DNA from: Paludibacteraceae bacterium
Lineage (GTDB): Bacteria; Bacteroidota; Bacteroidia; Bacteroidales; Paludibacteraceae
NCBI GenBank assembly: GCA_017448985.1
Contig: JAFSKL010000013.1
Location: 1 to 64,000 of the forward strand
Reading direction: 5' to 3'
Length of the DNA stretch: 64,000 nucleotides
The translations under genes were made by a program, and so were the position numbers. Below the pieces are notes generated by a model. The model was not told where the DNA came from, did no database searches, and was given only the letters and a program-made list of their open reading frames with translations. Of this stretch, positions 1 through 10,000 are shown piece by piece (within the stretch, counting starts at the first letter, position 1; each line of letters begins with the position of its first letter).

Positions 1-105
1 GCATTAAAAGAGTATATCCGGTACTACAACAACGAACGTATCAAACTAAAATTGAAAATGAGCCCGGTACAATACCGAACTCACTTTCAAAATCAAGTCA
101 AATAG
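1..105 (+). CDS. IS3-family transposase (OrfB), C-terminal fragment
   Basis: Only the last 34 codons are in the window. They read in frame from base 1 to the TAG at 103-105. The peptide contains YIRYYNNERIKLKLKMSPVQ followed by YR, which matches the IS3/IS150 integrase C-terminal signature Y-N-x2-R-x4-L-x3-S-P-x2-Y-R. The protein would be the DDE recombinase that cuts and joins the element ends. The catalytic DDE residues lie upstream of the window. The truncation is due to the window edge and need not be biological. Confidence 0.85.
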   Translation, partial: ALKEYIRYYNNERIKLKLKMSPVQYRTHFQNQVK

Positions 106-136
106 ATTTAATAATCCGTCCAACTTTTTGGGGTCA
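1..136 (+). mobile_element. Right end of an IS3-family insertion sequence (truncated by window edge)
   Basis: The window opens inside a transposase. About 30 bp after its stop comes GTCCAACTTTTTGGGGTCA (118-136), a terminal inverted repeat ending in CA as in IS3/IS150-type elements. The left end lies outside the window, so target duplication and completeness cannot be judged. Confidence 0.8.
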
Positions 137-448
137 CCTCATTACCGGATCTCGTTTTCTTTCTCTCGCCGGTCTAGTGCTCGCAGATGTCCCTGCGAGA
201 GTAACACCTGTGTCCCAACAGAGGTGCTCTCGCCCTAAAACCGATGTTAAACCGATCCAAAAGCGCGTGATTAGCGCGTTATAAGCGGGTCCTTAGCGCG
301 TACTAACCACGTTATTTATACTCTGTAAAGCCGGGATAACTTCAAGAATCTGCCAAAATGGCAGACATGGAATATATTTACAATATATTCTGCAAAAATC
401 ATGCCAAACAATGAGCTGAATTGAATTTCTTACACAAAATACTCAAAA
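137..448. other. Gene-free spacer between IS end and surface operon: hairpins plus 11-bp array
   Basis: No credible gene is seen. CTCTCGC occurs at 163-169 and 227-233; both are complementary to GCGAGAG at 195-201. CTCGCAG (180-186) is complementary to CTGCGAG (193-199). The possible stems are therefore mutually exclusive. Neither is followed by a clear T tract, so a simple intrinsic terminator is not obvious. An 11-bp-period array occupies 240-316. Bases 317-448 are AT-rich with nothing recognised. Confidence 0.6.
240..316. repeat. Degenerate tandem array, 11-bp period, seven units
   Basis: Seven consecutive 11-bp units fill 240-316 exactly. The middle units are AGCGCGTGATT (262-272), AGCGCGTTATA (273-283), AGCGGGTCCTT (284-294) and AGCGCGTACTA (295-305). 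The flanking units are more divergent but keep the register and the leading A. Arrays with the same period are found near 21888, 36100 and 51531. Confidence 0.85.
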
Positions 449-1387
449 TTATCTCATTTCAGCGCAGAGGCAACGCTTTTTCTGTATCTTGGTTCGGCCG
501 GTCCAGATAGATAGTGAGGCTTTCAGTCCGGCGGTCCAGGGATGCATGGCTCCGGTTTTGTCGGTGCCGATGAGACCGTGGTATTCGTTCATAAAGGTGT
601 ATCCGTTGCGTTCGTTGGCAAATCCCAACTGCGCATCGGGACCGGAAGCAGGTCGGTTAAATTGCTGCGGCATCCATTGTGCATAGGCCGCTACCGTCAG
701 TTCCGCGCGTTCGCCCAGACGAATCAGCACGCCCGCTTCGGCATAGAGCGCCAGACTGACCGACCGCAGATGGCGGGTGAAAGACTCTTGCCGGCGGGTA
801 TAGGGTTCGGTCTCAAACCGTCCGGGTACATCGTGTAGCAACAGGTTCCACTGCGAATACCAGCCCGTATGCGTGATCTCGCCGGAGGTGTGCGTATAAC
901 GCGAGCGTACAGGCATGGAGAGCTGCACTCCCGCCGCCACATGCAGTCCAAAACGACTATCCGCTGCATTGGCATAACTGACCGCCGGAAAATGACGAAA
1001 ACGCAAGCCGATCGGCACTTGCAGCAAAAAGACCTGCTGTTTTTCCCGCCAATCGGTAAAAGAAGCGATATGCGTATATTCTTCGCCCATATAGTCGGTC
1101 AGCCGGCGTCCGTCTTGCCATGTGGTCCACTGCATCGGTTCGGTCAGCACAGCCGTAGTACCCAATGAAGTGAAGAGCAGGCCGGTTTGAAGACCAGCCG
1201 ACGGAAGGAAGAACCATGTGTAACCGATTCCGGCAGAATAGGAGGGCGAAAGGAAAGTACGCCCGCCGTTCAACTCATAACCCAGCGATCCCACACCCGC
1301 CGAAGCATGAAAATCCACAAAATGCCCGTTAGCCGCCGAAATCCGCAGAGAAACAGCCATACATACTATAAAAACATACGGTTTCAT
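449..1387 (-). CDS. Outer-membrane beta-barrel protein, paralogue of the barrel at 55999
   Basis: This 312-aa protein has an N-terminal signal peptide (about residues 1-19, cleavage near ISAANG). Alternating aromatic and polar strands fit an outer-membrane beta-barrel. Its C-terminal half aligns by eye with the barrel part of the OmpA-like protein at 55999-57510: both have a HxGxY-type motif after a tyrosine/threonine-rich strand, and both end with HPWxAGxK followed by a hydrophobic strand. It has no OmpA peptidoglycan-binding domain. The start codon overlaps the stop of the preceding giant surface-protein gene (ATGA), so the two are translationally coupled. It is the last gene of the five-gene minus-strand operon. 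A role in anchoring or displaying the neighbouring surface protein is inferred from the repeated gene pairing only. Confidence 0.75.
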   Translation of the reverse strand: MKPYVFIVCMAVSLRISAANGHFVDFHASAGVGSLGYELNGGRTFLSPSYSAGIGYTWFFLPSAGLQTGLLFTSLGTTAVLTEPMQWTTWQDGRRLTDYMGEEYTHIASFTDWREKQQVFLLQVPIGLRFRHFPAVSYANAADSRFGLHVAAGVQLSMPVRSRYTHTSGEITHTGWYSQWNLLLHDVPGRFETEPYTRRQESFTRHLRSVSLALYAEAGVLIRLGERAELTVAAYAQWMPQQFNRPASGPDAQLGFANERNGYTFMNEYHGLIGTDKTGAMHPWTAGLKASLSIWTGRTKIQKKRCLCAEMR

Positions 1388-4300
1388 CGGATAAATTGCC
1401 CGAGAACAGTATAACTCTTTTCGCCCACTACCAGCACGATCTGTCCGTCTTTGAGCAACTTGCGATACGGGGTCTCGGCAGGTTGCTGTTCCACGCCCAT
1501 CGTAGGCCGCATCTCATACCGGCAACTGCAATAGGTAGTGCCGTCCTCCGTGGTCATTTCCACATGATAGATGCCGTTCAAAGAAGGGTATTCATAGAGG
1601 AACTGGTCGGTTTCATCGGACAACGGTTCACCGTCACGGTACCATTGGTAGGCCACAAAAGTGAGTCCGTCGTGCGTATGCCGTCCGCTGTTATCCACAA
1701 AGAGTATATCTTCCCCTTTGCGCCGCACATACCCGTCCAAGTCAATAGAGAAAGTCAGCTTCTTAGGTGTACTCCTGCGGCACGATTCGGGCACATCGGC
1801 ATCGGTATAGAAGACAATAGTCATCGTCTGTTCGCCAAGCGGGACACGACTGGGCAGCGGTACGTCAATGGTGCCTGAAGATGGCAAAATAACTCCGATG
1901 GAATCGCGAAAACCAGCCTCATGCGCGCTATGTTCGAATGTAAGGTCAAACAGGTTCGGTGTACCGCTGAGGATAGTGAAAGCGATGGTCATATGCGTTG
2001 AGGTCTGGCATACCGAAACCACCGGTTCCACCTCCACCTCCGGCATAGGCGTCACAGCGCCGGTCAACGTGACCTCCAACGGACAGCCTTCTGTTGTCAC
2101 ATCCTGCACCATATAGGTCTGACGGTCCTGTTGGAACGTGTAGGTCCGTGTCTGCCCGTCCGCAAACGTATAGGTATAATCGTACGGCAATTCTCCCGCA
2201 CAGCAGGCCACCGTCTCGTTGCGCTTCTCCGCTCGTCCGATACGCCATACAGCGGTTCCCTCCGACACTTTCCATTCTCCTTCACAGAGTGCGTTTTTCA
2301 CCGCACGCCGGATACATAGCGTAACCGGCACCATGAGCCCGTACACACCGAGAGGAATTGTCCTGTTCAAGGACGGTCCGTCATAGCGGATGGTATCCAA
2401 GGGTCGGGTGTCTTCACTGCCGCGATAAAGGAGCCAGCAATAATCGAACACACTGCCTATATCGCCTTGCGCTGTCTCCGTCTCACGGATATGCACCTGC
2501 AAATCTTCCGGTTCTATGGACTCCGTACAGATCTGCTCGTCAGACGATTCCACCGCTCCGGCCGTATAATCGCCATAGACGGAGACGGTTACTTGCCCGC
2601 GTGACGCTACCCAGCCCGACAAACCTGTACCGTCCTTCACCTCGCGCGTGAAGACATATGTATTGCCCGCTTGCATCGGCATTTTTTCCAGAGGCAGGAA
2701 GATTGTATCGCTCTCAGGAATCTCCTCTCCGTTGCACAGCCAGCGGTAGGTGTAGATACCGTTTCCGCCGGAAACTGTGTCTTTCTCCTGTACCGTATCG
2801 GTACACAGCGGCGTACAGAGATTGCGGGTGAAAGTCTCGATGGAACCGGGGTTTATTGCCTCAAACACCACCACGACATGCGGGTTGCGGGACTCTAACA
2901 TATCCGACTTGCAGGACTCCTCCTTGACGCTGCGCGTGAAGGTATAGGTGCCGGGCTTTTCAAAAGAATAGGTCAGCGAGGGTGTCTCCACCGCCTCGCC
3001 GTTGACATACAAGGGGTTGCGGGTGTCTTCCGGCACGGGTTTCCATGTTCTCTCTTCCACCACCCATTCGCTGCGTTTGAGCACCCATTTGTAATGGAAC
3101 ACCTCGCCGCCGCCTGAGGCGTCTTGGACACTGCGTATGGTCGTTGTCATGGGCAGCATGCCGTAGAGTGTGTCGGGTTTCTGAGCCAGCTCACCCGGGT
3201 CGAACTCCTTGCGCACGGTCAGGAACAACCGTCCCTGCGAGTGCGTCCATTCTGTCTTGCACTGCGTGTCATGCACATCGCGGCGGTAGGCATACTCGCC
3301 CGGCACATCGGCCGGCATGGTCCATGAGTTATAGTCCTCCTGACACATCGTTACGCTGTCCAGCGGCAGAAAGGTCTTGGTGCCGTCCTCCGCCGTGATG
3401 ACCGTGTCACGGATAAGGCGGTACTGGTAACTGTTCCGTTCGTTCTTCTGGTCGTCATCCTTGCCGCCGTTCGCCTCCTTGCCGTCTTTGTTATTGTCCT
3501 TGAAACCGACATCTTCCGCCATCCAGCATGCCGAGACATGACCGCCCAGCGAACCCGCATCGAACGTGTCATAACCTTTGACGATCGTGTAAATCTGCTT
3601 GACGAACTTGTCATAGCTGACCGAGAGGATGACCTCTTGGTTGCCGCAGGGACGATGGACAGTAGCCAGTTCGGAAGTGGGTTTGTCAATATATATAGCA
3701 TCGGGGCTGGCGGAAGACCAGTTGCCCTTGCCATAGACGGAATGGTTCATCTGCTCCAGTTTGAATGCACCCCGCGGTCCGTTGCTCTCCGTAGGAGCAC
3801 CCACTCCTTCGGCACGCATGATAGGACGGTTCTCCGTGTCCAGCCAGATAGCCTTGACTGACACATGGGATGCCGGATGGTCCTTGAAACAGAGCAGCTG
3901 CGGATGACTCCACACGCCTGCCGACTCATAGTGCCACTCCTTCTCCGGGTCCTCGTAGAAGGGGCTTTGTTTGGTGGTAAAGACGGCAGACTGCTCTATG
4001 GCATACTTGGTATTGTCTTTCAGTATCTTGTCGTTCGCGCCGTTTCCGGTGGCATAGACGAGGGTCAGCTGCTGGTCAAAGACCACATTGGTCAGCTGCT
4101 CCTCGGGCGCGGCGTTCTGCCCGAAGAGCGCGCCTACATGGTCCGAGCCTTTGCAATAGCCCATGTTATAGCAATGGCTGAGCCGTGCCGTGGCTTCGTT
4201 GGTACCGACCAGACCGCCCACATAACTGCCGGCATCGGTGATGATACCTGCGTTATACGAATATGCGATTTCACCGGAGTTTTTGCCCACGAGACCACCT

Positions 4301-4839
4301 ACGTGACTACCGGCATGGGCGATGATCTGCATCATGTTGAAGCAATGGTGCAGCTTGCCTCTGTTTATACCGATGAAACCGCCCACATTGCTGGTTGCAT
4401 CAGTCATAATCTGCCCTTGCCCGATGCCCAAGTGATGGACGACAGCCTGCGGACCGGTCTCGGCAAACAGACCTGCACCGGCAGGGAAGAGCGAGGTGAG
4501 CATATAGAGGTTGTACACCACATGGTTGTTACCGTCCATCTCTCCCTGAAAAGGCATGGCGGCACTGCCTATCGGCGCCCAGCTGGACGGTGCATCCTGT
4601 GTGCCGCCGAGGTCGATGTCCGCCTCCAAGCGGATGACCTTTCCCGCAAAGTCATCGGTACGGCTCTGCTCCGCCACCCACGCCAGCTCATCCGCGCTGG
4701 TGATGGTGTATGTATTTCCGTTGAAACCGGGGCTTTTGATACTCCCTCTCCACGGTGCCGATTCTACCGCATAGGTATGTGCCGCCCATAATACCATGCC
4801 TGTGAGCATTGTATAAACCACTGTCCAAAAACGTTTCAT
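1384..4839 (-). CDS. Large secreted surface protein with GLUG repeats, PKD/Ig-like modules and C-terminal tail
   Basis: A 1151-aa protein with a signal peptide (about residues 1-25, ending HTYA). Residues about 100-230 carry GLUG-type repeats with recurring GGLVG-x-N-x-G and CYN elements, typical of Bacteroidales surface and adhesin proteins. The middle is a string of Ig/PKD-like modules with recurring cysteine pairs and a lysine/aspartate-rich linker near residue 460. A module near residues 1050-1120 (with ILFVDNSGR and AYQWYRDGEPL) matches the last visible part of the giant protein at 57526. The last 25 residues, beginning KLLKDGQIVLVVGEK, resemble the tails of the two proteins upstream. 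It lies 12 bp after the LRR gene and overlaps the downstream barrel gene by 4 bp. Probably exported to the cell surface; its ligand is unknown. Confidence 0.75.
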   Translation of the reverse strand: MKRFWTVVYTMLTGMVLWAAHTYAVESAPWRGSIKSPGFNGNTYTITSADELAWVAEQSRTDDFAGKVIRLEADIDLGGTQDAPSSWAPIGSAAMPFQGEMDGNNHVVYNLYMLTSLFPAGAGLFAETGPQAVVHHLGIGQGQIMTDATSNVGGFIGINRGKLHHCFNMMQIIAHAGSHVGGLVGKNSGEIAYSYNAGIITDAGSYVGGLVGTNEATARLSHCYNMGYCKGSDHVGALFGQNAAPEEQLTNVVFDQQLTLVYATGNGANDKILKDNTKYAIEQSAVFTTKQSPFYEDPEKEWHYESAGVWSHPQLLCFKDHPASHVSVKAIWLDTENRPIMRAEGVGAPTESNGPRGAFKLEQMNHSVYGKGNWSSASPDAIYIDKPTSELATVHRPCGNQEVILSVSYDKFVKQIYTIVKGYDTFDAGSLGGHVSACWMAEDVGFKDNNKDGKEANGGKDDDQKNERNSYQYRLIRDTVITAEDGTKTFLPLDSVTMCQEDYNSWTMPADVPGEYAYRRDVHDTQCKTEWTHSQGRLFLTVRKEFDPGELAQKPDTLYGMLPMTTTIRSVQDASGGGEVFHYKWVLKRSEWVVEERTWKPVPEDTRNPLYVNGEAVETPSLTYSFEKPGTYTFTRSVKEESCKSDMLESRNPHVVVVFEAINPGSIETFTRNLCTPLCTDTVQEKDTVSGGNGIYTYRWLCNGEEIPESDTIFLPLEKMPMQAGNTYVFTREVKDGTGLSGWVASRGQVTVSVYGDYTAGAVESSDEQICTESIEPEDLQVHIRETETAQGDIGSVFDYCWLLYRGSEDTRPLDTIRYDGPSLNRTIPLGVYGLMVPVTLCIRRAVKNALCEGEWKVSEGTAVWRIGRAEKRNETVACCAGELPYDYTYTFADGQTRTYTFQQDRQTYMVQDVTTEGCPLEVTLTGAVTPMPEVEVEPVVSVCQTSTHMTIAFTILSGTPNLFDLTFEHSAHEAGFRDSIGVILPSSGTIDVPLPSRVPLGEQTMTIVFYTDADVPESCRRSTPKKLTFSIDLDGYVRRKGEDILFVDNSGRHTHDGLTFVAYQWYRDGEPLSDETDQFLYEYPSLNGIYHVEMTTEDGTTYCSCRYEMRPTMGVEQQPAETPYRKLLKDGQIVLVVGEKSYTVLGQFIR

Positions 4840-4851
4840 AAGAAGAACTTT

Positions 4852-6837
4852 TTATTCGATACGCTTGCCGCTTATATCATAGGTTTGATTATCTATTGTC
4901 AGTATCAACCGCCCGTCACGGAACAGTTTGACACCCGGTTTGGAAAGAAGAACCGGAGACGGCAGTTCCGTAGCCGGAGACTCCGGGTCACCGGGTATGA
5001 TAGGCGGTGTGGGAATGACCTCATCGCCTCCGCCTTTGAGTTCGCCGTCATAGCCGAGCGTGGCGAAATCACCGGTATAGACATGTATGGGTTTGCCGTC
5101 AGCGTCCAAGACGGAGAGCACATAGTTATACCGCGACGCCTCGTCCAAGCCCGTGACCATAAAAGACAAAGTTGTCAGAGAACCATCCTTGTCATTTACC
5201 ATTTGTTCATTTACCATTTGTTCATTTATTTGGTCATTTTGGCGGTGTGGCAGGGAGAAAGCTATGCCGAGGAGCTGTCCTTGGGGACCGAGAGTGAGTT
5301 TGCAGAAGACCGCGCCGTCTTTGTAGATGTCTATCCGGTAGGAGGCAGCCTGTTCGTCCGTGGGCCATGTGAAGTCGGCAGTCGTCTCTCCGGGGTCCAC
5401 CGTCACGGTTTTCTGCACAGGTATATCTCCGTCCAAGGCAGTGATACGGAAACGTGACCAGTACTGCGCCGCCTTGTATGCCGCCACAGCGGAAGAGGGG
5501 ACATGCACCGTAGCGGTGTCCGGCACGCCGTCAAACGTGGCATCATAGATGAGTGGCGGCTGTGCGGCATAGCAGGTGATGTCCGTTACCAGCGAGTCAC
5601 CCAAGAAACAGTCCTGCCCGAGAATAGCCACATTCTTACCTATTACAATGGTCTGTAACTCGCTCCAGTTGCAGAAAGTGCCCATGCCCGTAGCCACCAG
5701 TTTGTCGTTCAGCACCAAGTGCTTCGGACTGGTGGTCAGATTGAGTTGGTTGAACACATTATCGCCCAGCACATTGAGTGCGGAAGGCAGCACCAAGGTG
5801 TCCAAGGGACAACCGCTGAACGCGCTGTTGCCGATATTCGTCACGGAGGCAGGTATAGCCACTCTCCTCAAGGCACAACCGCTGAAGGCTTTCTGCGGAA
5901 TGACCGTCAGACCTGCAGGCAGTTTGACAGAGTCCAATGCCAAGCATTGGTTGCATAGTTGCTCCGGTATCTCCTTCAGTCCTGAGGGCAGAACCAGCCG
6001 GGTCAGTTTCTTGCAGCCCGCAAAAGCACCGCTGCCGATAGCAGTCACGCTCTCGGGTATGTTGATTTTCTGCAGACGGCTACAGTTAGCAAACGCATCC
6101 GCTCCGATCGCTTTCACCGTTTGAGGCAGGGTGATGGAGTCATTGTACATATATTTGCAGAGGCTGTTCGGGATATATTCTACGGAGTCTCCGAAGATAA
6201 TATAGCTGAAATGGCACTCTCCCGGTACATCGGATGCGTACTTGACAAAATCATCCGCGTGGATGGCTTCCCACACCATCACTTTGGAGGCATTGTTGTA
6301 ATTCTCCGAGCCGAACGCATCCCATCCCATGGTCTTGAAGGTCTTGGGGAAGAAAACGGTGTCACCCAGCGCAGTGCAGTTATAGAACGCCATAGAACCG
6401 ATGGATTCGAGACAATCCGACCATCTGACCTTCCGCAGCGCGGTGCAATAGAGGAACGCTTGGTCGCTGATGGTCTTGATGCCTTTTCCCAAATCAGCAC
6501 TGGTCATTTTGGTACATTCCTGAAAGGCATAGGCACCGATGGTGGTTACACTGTCCGGCAGGACGACCGATTGCAGGTTATAGCATCCGTGGAACGCATT
6601 CGCGCAGATGGAAGTGAGCCCTTCGGGGAAAGAGACAGTCTTCACATGTTCCCTCTGCGGATAGCTGTCCCAGCCGCTGGAAGTCAAGGCTCCCCTGCCT
6701 TCAATCACCAGATGTCCGGTGCCGGAATCGAGCGTGTAGGTCAGCTCCGGACCGCAGGTGCCTTCATACACGGCAGCGCTACTCTGCCCCGCTGCCGCTG
6801 CCAAACAAACAATGAATAAAAAGAGTCGGTTTTTCAT
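4852..6837 (-). CDS. BspA-like leucine-rich repeat surface protein
   Basis: The start is set at ATG 6837 because it begins a clean signal peptide (MKNRLFLFIVCLAAAAGQ, cleavage near SSA); the longer open frame adds an implausible basic leader. The 661-aa product has TpLRR/LRR_5 repeats from about residue 60 to 470, with recurring I-x-A-F-x-x-C-x-x-L and V-x-L-P-x-x-V motifs, as in BspA-type adhesins. A fibronectin-III-like domain follows (about 470-620) and then a short tail starting KLFRDGRLILTIDN. The FnIII domain is interrupted at about residues 532-549 by a peptide rich in NEQMVN, encoded by a 7-bp-period array (5191-5242). Family members bind host or community partners; the target here cannot be read from sequence. 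The gene is in an operon with its neighbours. Confidence 0.85.
   Translation of the reverse strand: MKNRLFLFIVCLAAAAGQSSAAVYEGTCGPELTYTLDSGTGHLVIEGRGALTSSGWDSYPQREHVKTVSFPEGLTSICANAFHGCYNLQSVVLPDSVTTIGAYAFQECTKMTSADLGKGIKTISDQAFLYCTALRKVRWSDCLESIGSMAFYNCTALGDTVFFPKTFKTMGWDAFGSENYNNASKVMVWEAIHADDFVKYASDVPGECHFSYIIFGDSVEYIPNSLCKYMYNDSITLPQTVKAIGADAFANCSRLQKINIPESVTAIGSGAFAGCKKLTRLVLPSGLKEIPEQLCNQCLALDSVKLPAGLTVIPQKAFSGCALRRVAIPASVTNIGNSAFSGCPLDTLVLPSALNVLGDNVFNQLNLTTSPKHLVLNDKLVATGMGTFCNWSELQTIVIGKNVAILGQDCFLGDSLVTDITCYAAQPPLIYDATFDGVPDTATVHVPSSAVAAYKAAQYWSRFRITALDGDIPVQKTVTVDPGETTADFTWPTDEQAASYRIDIYKDGAVFCKLTLGPQGQLLGIAFSLPHRQNDQINEQMVNEQMVNDKDGSLTTLSFMVTGLDEASRYNYVLSVLDADGKPIHVYTGDFATLGYDGELKGGGDEVIPTPPIIPGDPESPATELPSPVLLSKPGVKLFRDGRLILTIDNQTYDISGKRIE
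5191..5242. repeat. In-frame 7-bp-period array inside the LRR gene
   Basis: Units of the type CATTTAC, CATTTGT and TCATTTA recur every 7 bp over about 50 bp. On the coding strand they give the repeated NEQMVN peptide. The array interrupts an FnIII-like domain without breaking the frame. Confidence 0.8.
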
Positions 6838-6859
6838 ATGTCTTACTATTAAAAGGTGC

Positions 6860-7099
6860 TTAATATGCCGGAAGAATCTTGCTTCCTTCCATGGAATATA
6901 CTTCGCCGTTGTGCTGAATGAGTATCGGCTCGTTTTCTCCGGTTTCATCGGGTGTATTCAGCCTTGTCTCCGAGTGCGCAACGGGTGCGGTGCTGCTCTT
7001 TTCCGCACTGCGGTTTCCGTAGAGCAGTCCGGCTGCCACGATGGCTGCCACCGTCATCACGGCTCCTATTCCCCAAAGAAGATAATTCCTATAACTCAT
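6860..7099 (-). CDS. Small single-pass membrane protein, unknown function
   Basis: A 79-aa protein with one hydrophobic segment (about residues 7-28: LLWGIGAVMTVAAIVAAGLL), then a short hydrophilic part. It starts inside the 3' end of the upstream RHS-like gene (11-bp overlap) and ends 22 bp before the LRR gene, so it is part of the operon. Its last 20 residues (with ILIQHNGEVYSMEGSK) loosely resemble the G-x-x-Y-x-x-x-G ending of the secreted proteins in the same operon. No family is recognised. A membrane partner for the exported proteins is possible but is inference. Confidence 0.6.
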   Translation of the reverse strand: MSYRNYLLWGIGAVMTVAAIVAAGLLYGNRSAEKSSTAPVAHSETRLNTPDETGENEPILIQHNGEVYSMEGSKILPAY

Positions 7100-10000
7100 A
7101 TCCTGTCAGTGTGTATTTCTTTTCGCCACGGATGATGATAATCTGTCCGTTTTGGAAAATCTTATAGGCGGTGTCGGTGTCATTTTGCCCGATGAAACCG
7201 ATATCTTCAGTACCTTCACTCGTCCCTTTTGTGCGGAACGAACCGTGGGTGGATTCAAATGCTTTTTCTTTTGCATTGCGTCCCACTACAGTGTACCAAT
7301 ACTGCGTGCCTGCCGTCAGGCCTTCCAATGTATAACTGAATTGTTCCACTTCGGCATATCTTTTCGGTGCATGACGTGCAAAATTGATAGAAATCACCCT
7401 TCCTGTTTTGTCAAACACCACATAGCAAATCTCTTCTGCTTGCGCCGCGTCTTTGTACACATGCAGCACGTATGTCTCCGCGCCTTCTACTGCTCCCCAT
7501 GTAAACATCGCACTCGTCTCTTCCGGCTCGATGGATACGGGCATTCTGTCTTCTTGGAGACCTTCGCGCAATGCCGTGTAATGATACTCGCTTATCGAGT
7601 TGGCATAATGGTTGGTAAAATCAACATATTGGATCTGTTTGATACGTCTGTCGGCTACGGGACTGAAAGAAGGTCTGTTGTTTATATTGACGCGCTCTTC
7701 TTTCATGCCGTACGATGCCGGAGAAAGTACCGGTTCCTCCGACAAAGAATTGCCGTAACTGAACGCCCATTGTTGCGTATCTTCTATTCCGCGTTCGCAG
7801 GTCCCGCCTTGTGCAATCAGAGACAGCACATTGCCCTCCTCGTCAAACTCCGCCCGCTTGCTGTAGGCATTGTTGGACACGCCGGAGCAATAGAACTCGT
7901 TTTTGGTGGTATTCCATTTGTAGTTGTCCGCAGTCGTCCAGTCCTCTGCGTCGCCGGCATAGTAATAAACGACTCGTGTATCTGGTCTCAGAGCGGTCTT
8001 GTCTGCGTTCATGGCAAACGTCGTTCGCTCCACCACGCGCTGCAATTCGTCCAATACGACATAGTCGTTAAACACCGGCACATATTCACCGCCCCAACGC
8101 TGCTCGGCTTTAATCCATGATTCGTATTGAATCATACCGTACCATTTCGGGTCTTCCTCATTGCGATAGTAATAGACATACAGCATGTTCGGCACATTAT
8201 ATCCGATATTGGCGGTCTTGTAGGTGATACGCTCTTTTATACGCCCCTGCTCATCGTAGGTCAAGTCGTTATGGCGCATGGTTTGCGTAAGAACGATTTC
8301 ATCGCCTTCCCAGCCGTAAGTCTCTACGTACAGCAGAATACCTTCTTTAGAATACGAGCTGTAGTTCTTGGTGTGTTTTATGTCTGAAATCTGCCAAGTC
8401 TGTGTGTCTGCGTTTTTATTGTACCACGTCGTTCTCCGTGCTACGTCGGCAGTCATATCATTCGGGAAATAGGTATATTGCTCATAATACGTTGTATCTA
8501 CAAATTCTTTGTTCTCATTGATGCGATAAGTAATGCGGCTCACTACTCTGCCGATTTCATCATATTGGTTCACTTGCCAACTGCCGTACTTGCCTTCGAA
8601 ATTATACCAACCTATTTCATTTCCTATTGTATCGTAGTAGGTTATATTCCCATTATTATAGTTATGGGAATTGATATTGCCATCGGCTCCGATTGACATA
8701 TATCCAACGACATTTTTGGCATATGCATGAAGGATTGTATCATAGGTAAAAGCATAGAAATAACTTGGCTCCCATCGATAGTTCTTCCATTCATACTCAA
8801 AGGCAGAAAGCGGTTCGCCGTTTTCGCCTAAACTCACCCGCCAATCCGAACCGGACGTGCATTCCCACTGGTGACTCTCTGTGTTATACACCTCATTCCA
8901 CCTGTACCAATTTCCGAAGCCATAACGATATGTCTTGTCTATCATACGGGTAATCGGGCTGGCATTCCATTGAACGCTCGTGGTGAGCGTGAATTCCGGT
9001 GTCCTTTCCGAAGTCGTAATCCATTCGTCTATAGCTTTACGTTTCTCCTGCGTCTTGGAATACACTATTTCTCCCCCTTTGCCGTACTCCGTCCGCTTGA
9101 CTGTCCATGTGCCGTCTTGCAGCGTCGTGTCCAGACGCAGCGTGCAACGGCGCTCCGCATCGTATGTATAAACGGAGTTGGAATAAGCCGTCAGTACACT
9201 GTCTTCATTATATCTCCATGAACGTACGTGTTGCGGATATTCCTTGTTGCCGGTTGCGGTTTTCTCCACTAAATACTCCTCGTCACGCCGGTTGCTCTTT
9301 GCGGTCTTGCGCGTGAATACATCGTCCAGATATATCTCTGTGGTAGTGATTAACTCTGTTGTATCAATCCAATAATCATAACGTGCATGAGCCCAACTCG
9401 ACTTGCCGGTAATACGCCCGCTGCGGTAATATGTTTCGTTGCCATACGTGCTATTACCCTCGTATGTGCGAATCACTCCGCCATTCTCATTGTACTCCGT
9501 ACCGCTATCTACACTTCCATCATAGTCCCATACTTTTTCCTGTATCCACAACCGGTGGTTGCGGTATTTGCTGCGACCGTATGTACGCCATTGGTTTTTC
9601 CATTTCTGCTCGTTCGTATTGAAATAATAACTGATAGATTCCAATGTCGAGTCAGTCTCCGCATGATAATAGCGCATAGAGGGTTTCCAGACACCTGATG
9701 AATCTATTCTATAAACCGAGTAATCATAGTTACGGATTTGTCGGATCAGATGACCCCCCTCGTCAAAAATATTACGATAGGTGTCATACGCATAGTCAAA
9801 ACGCTGGCTCAATTCAAATGCAGCCTCATCCGGTTTCTGCAAATCGGAGATGTTGAGCGCGGAATCTACTATGTTTTCTGAAGTCCAATGGGGAACCGAA
9901 TGCATGTACCCATACCCATACATGGTATGCTTGCCATCTTCGCCAAAATCGCGATACACGTATTTAGCGCAATATGGATTGATGCGGTAGTAATACTCTG

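Noticed and set aside
240..316. CRISPR array
   Set aside because: The units are contiguous 11-bp repeats without spacers and no cas gene is present; the same holds for the arrays near 21888, 36100 and 51531.
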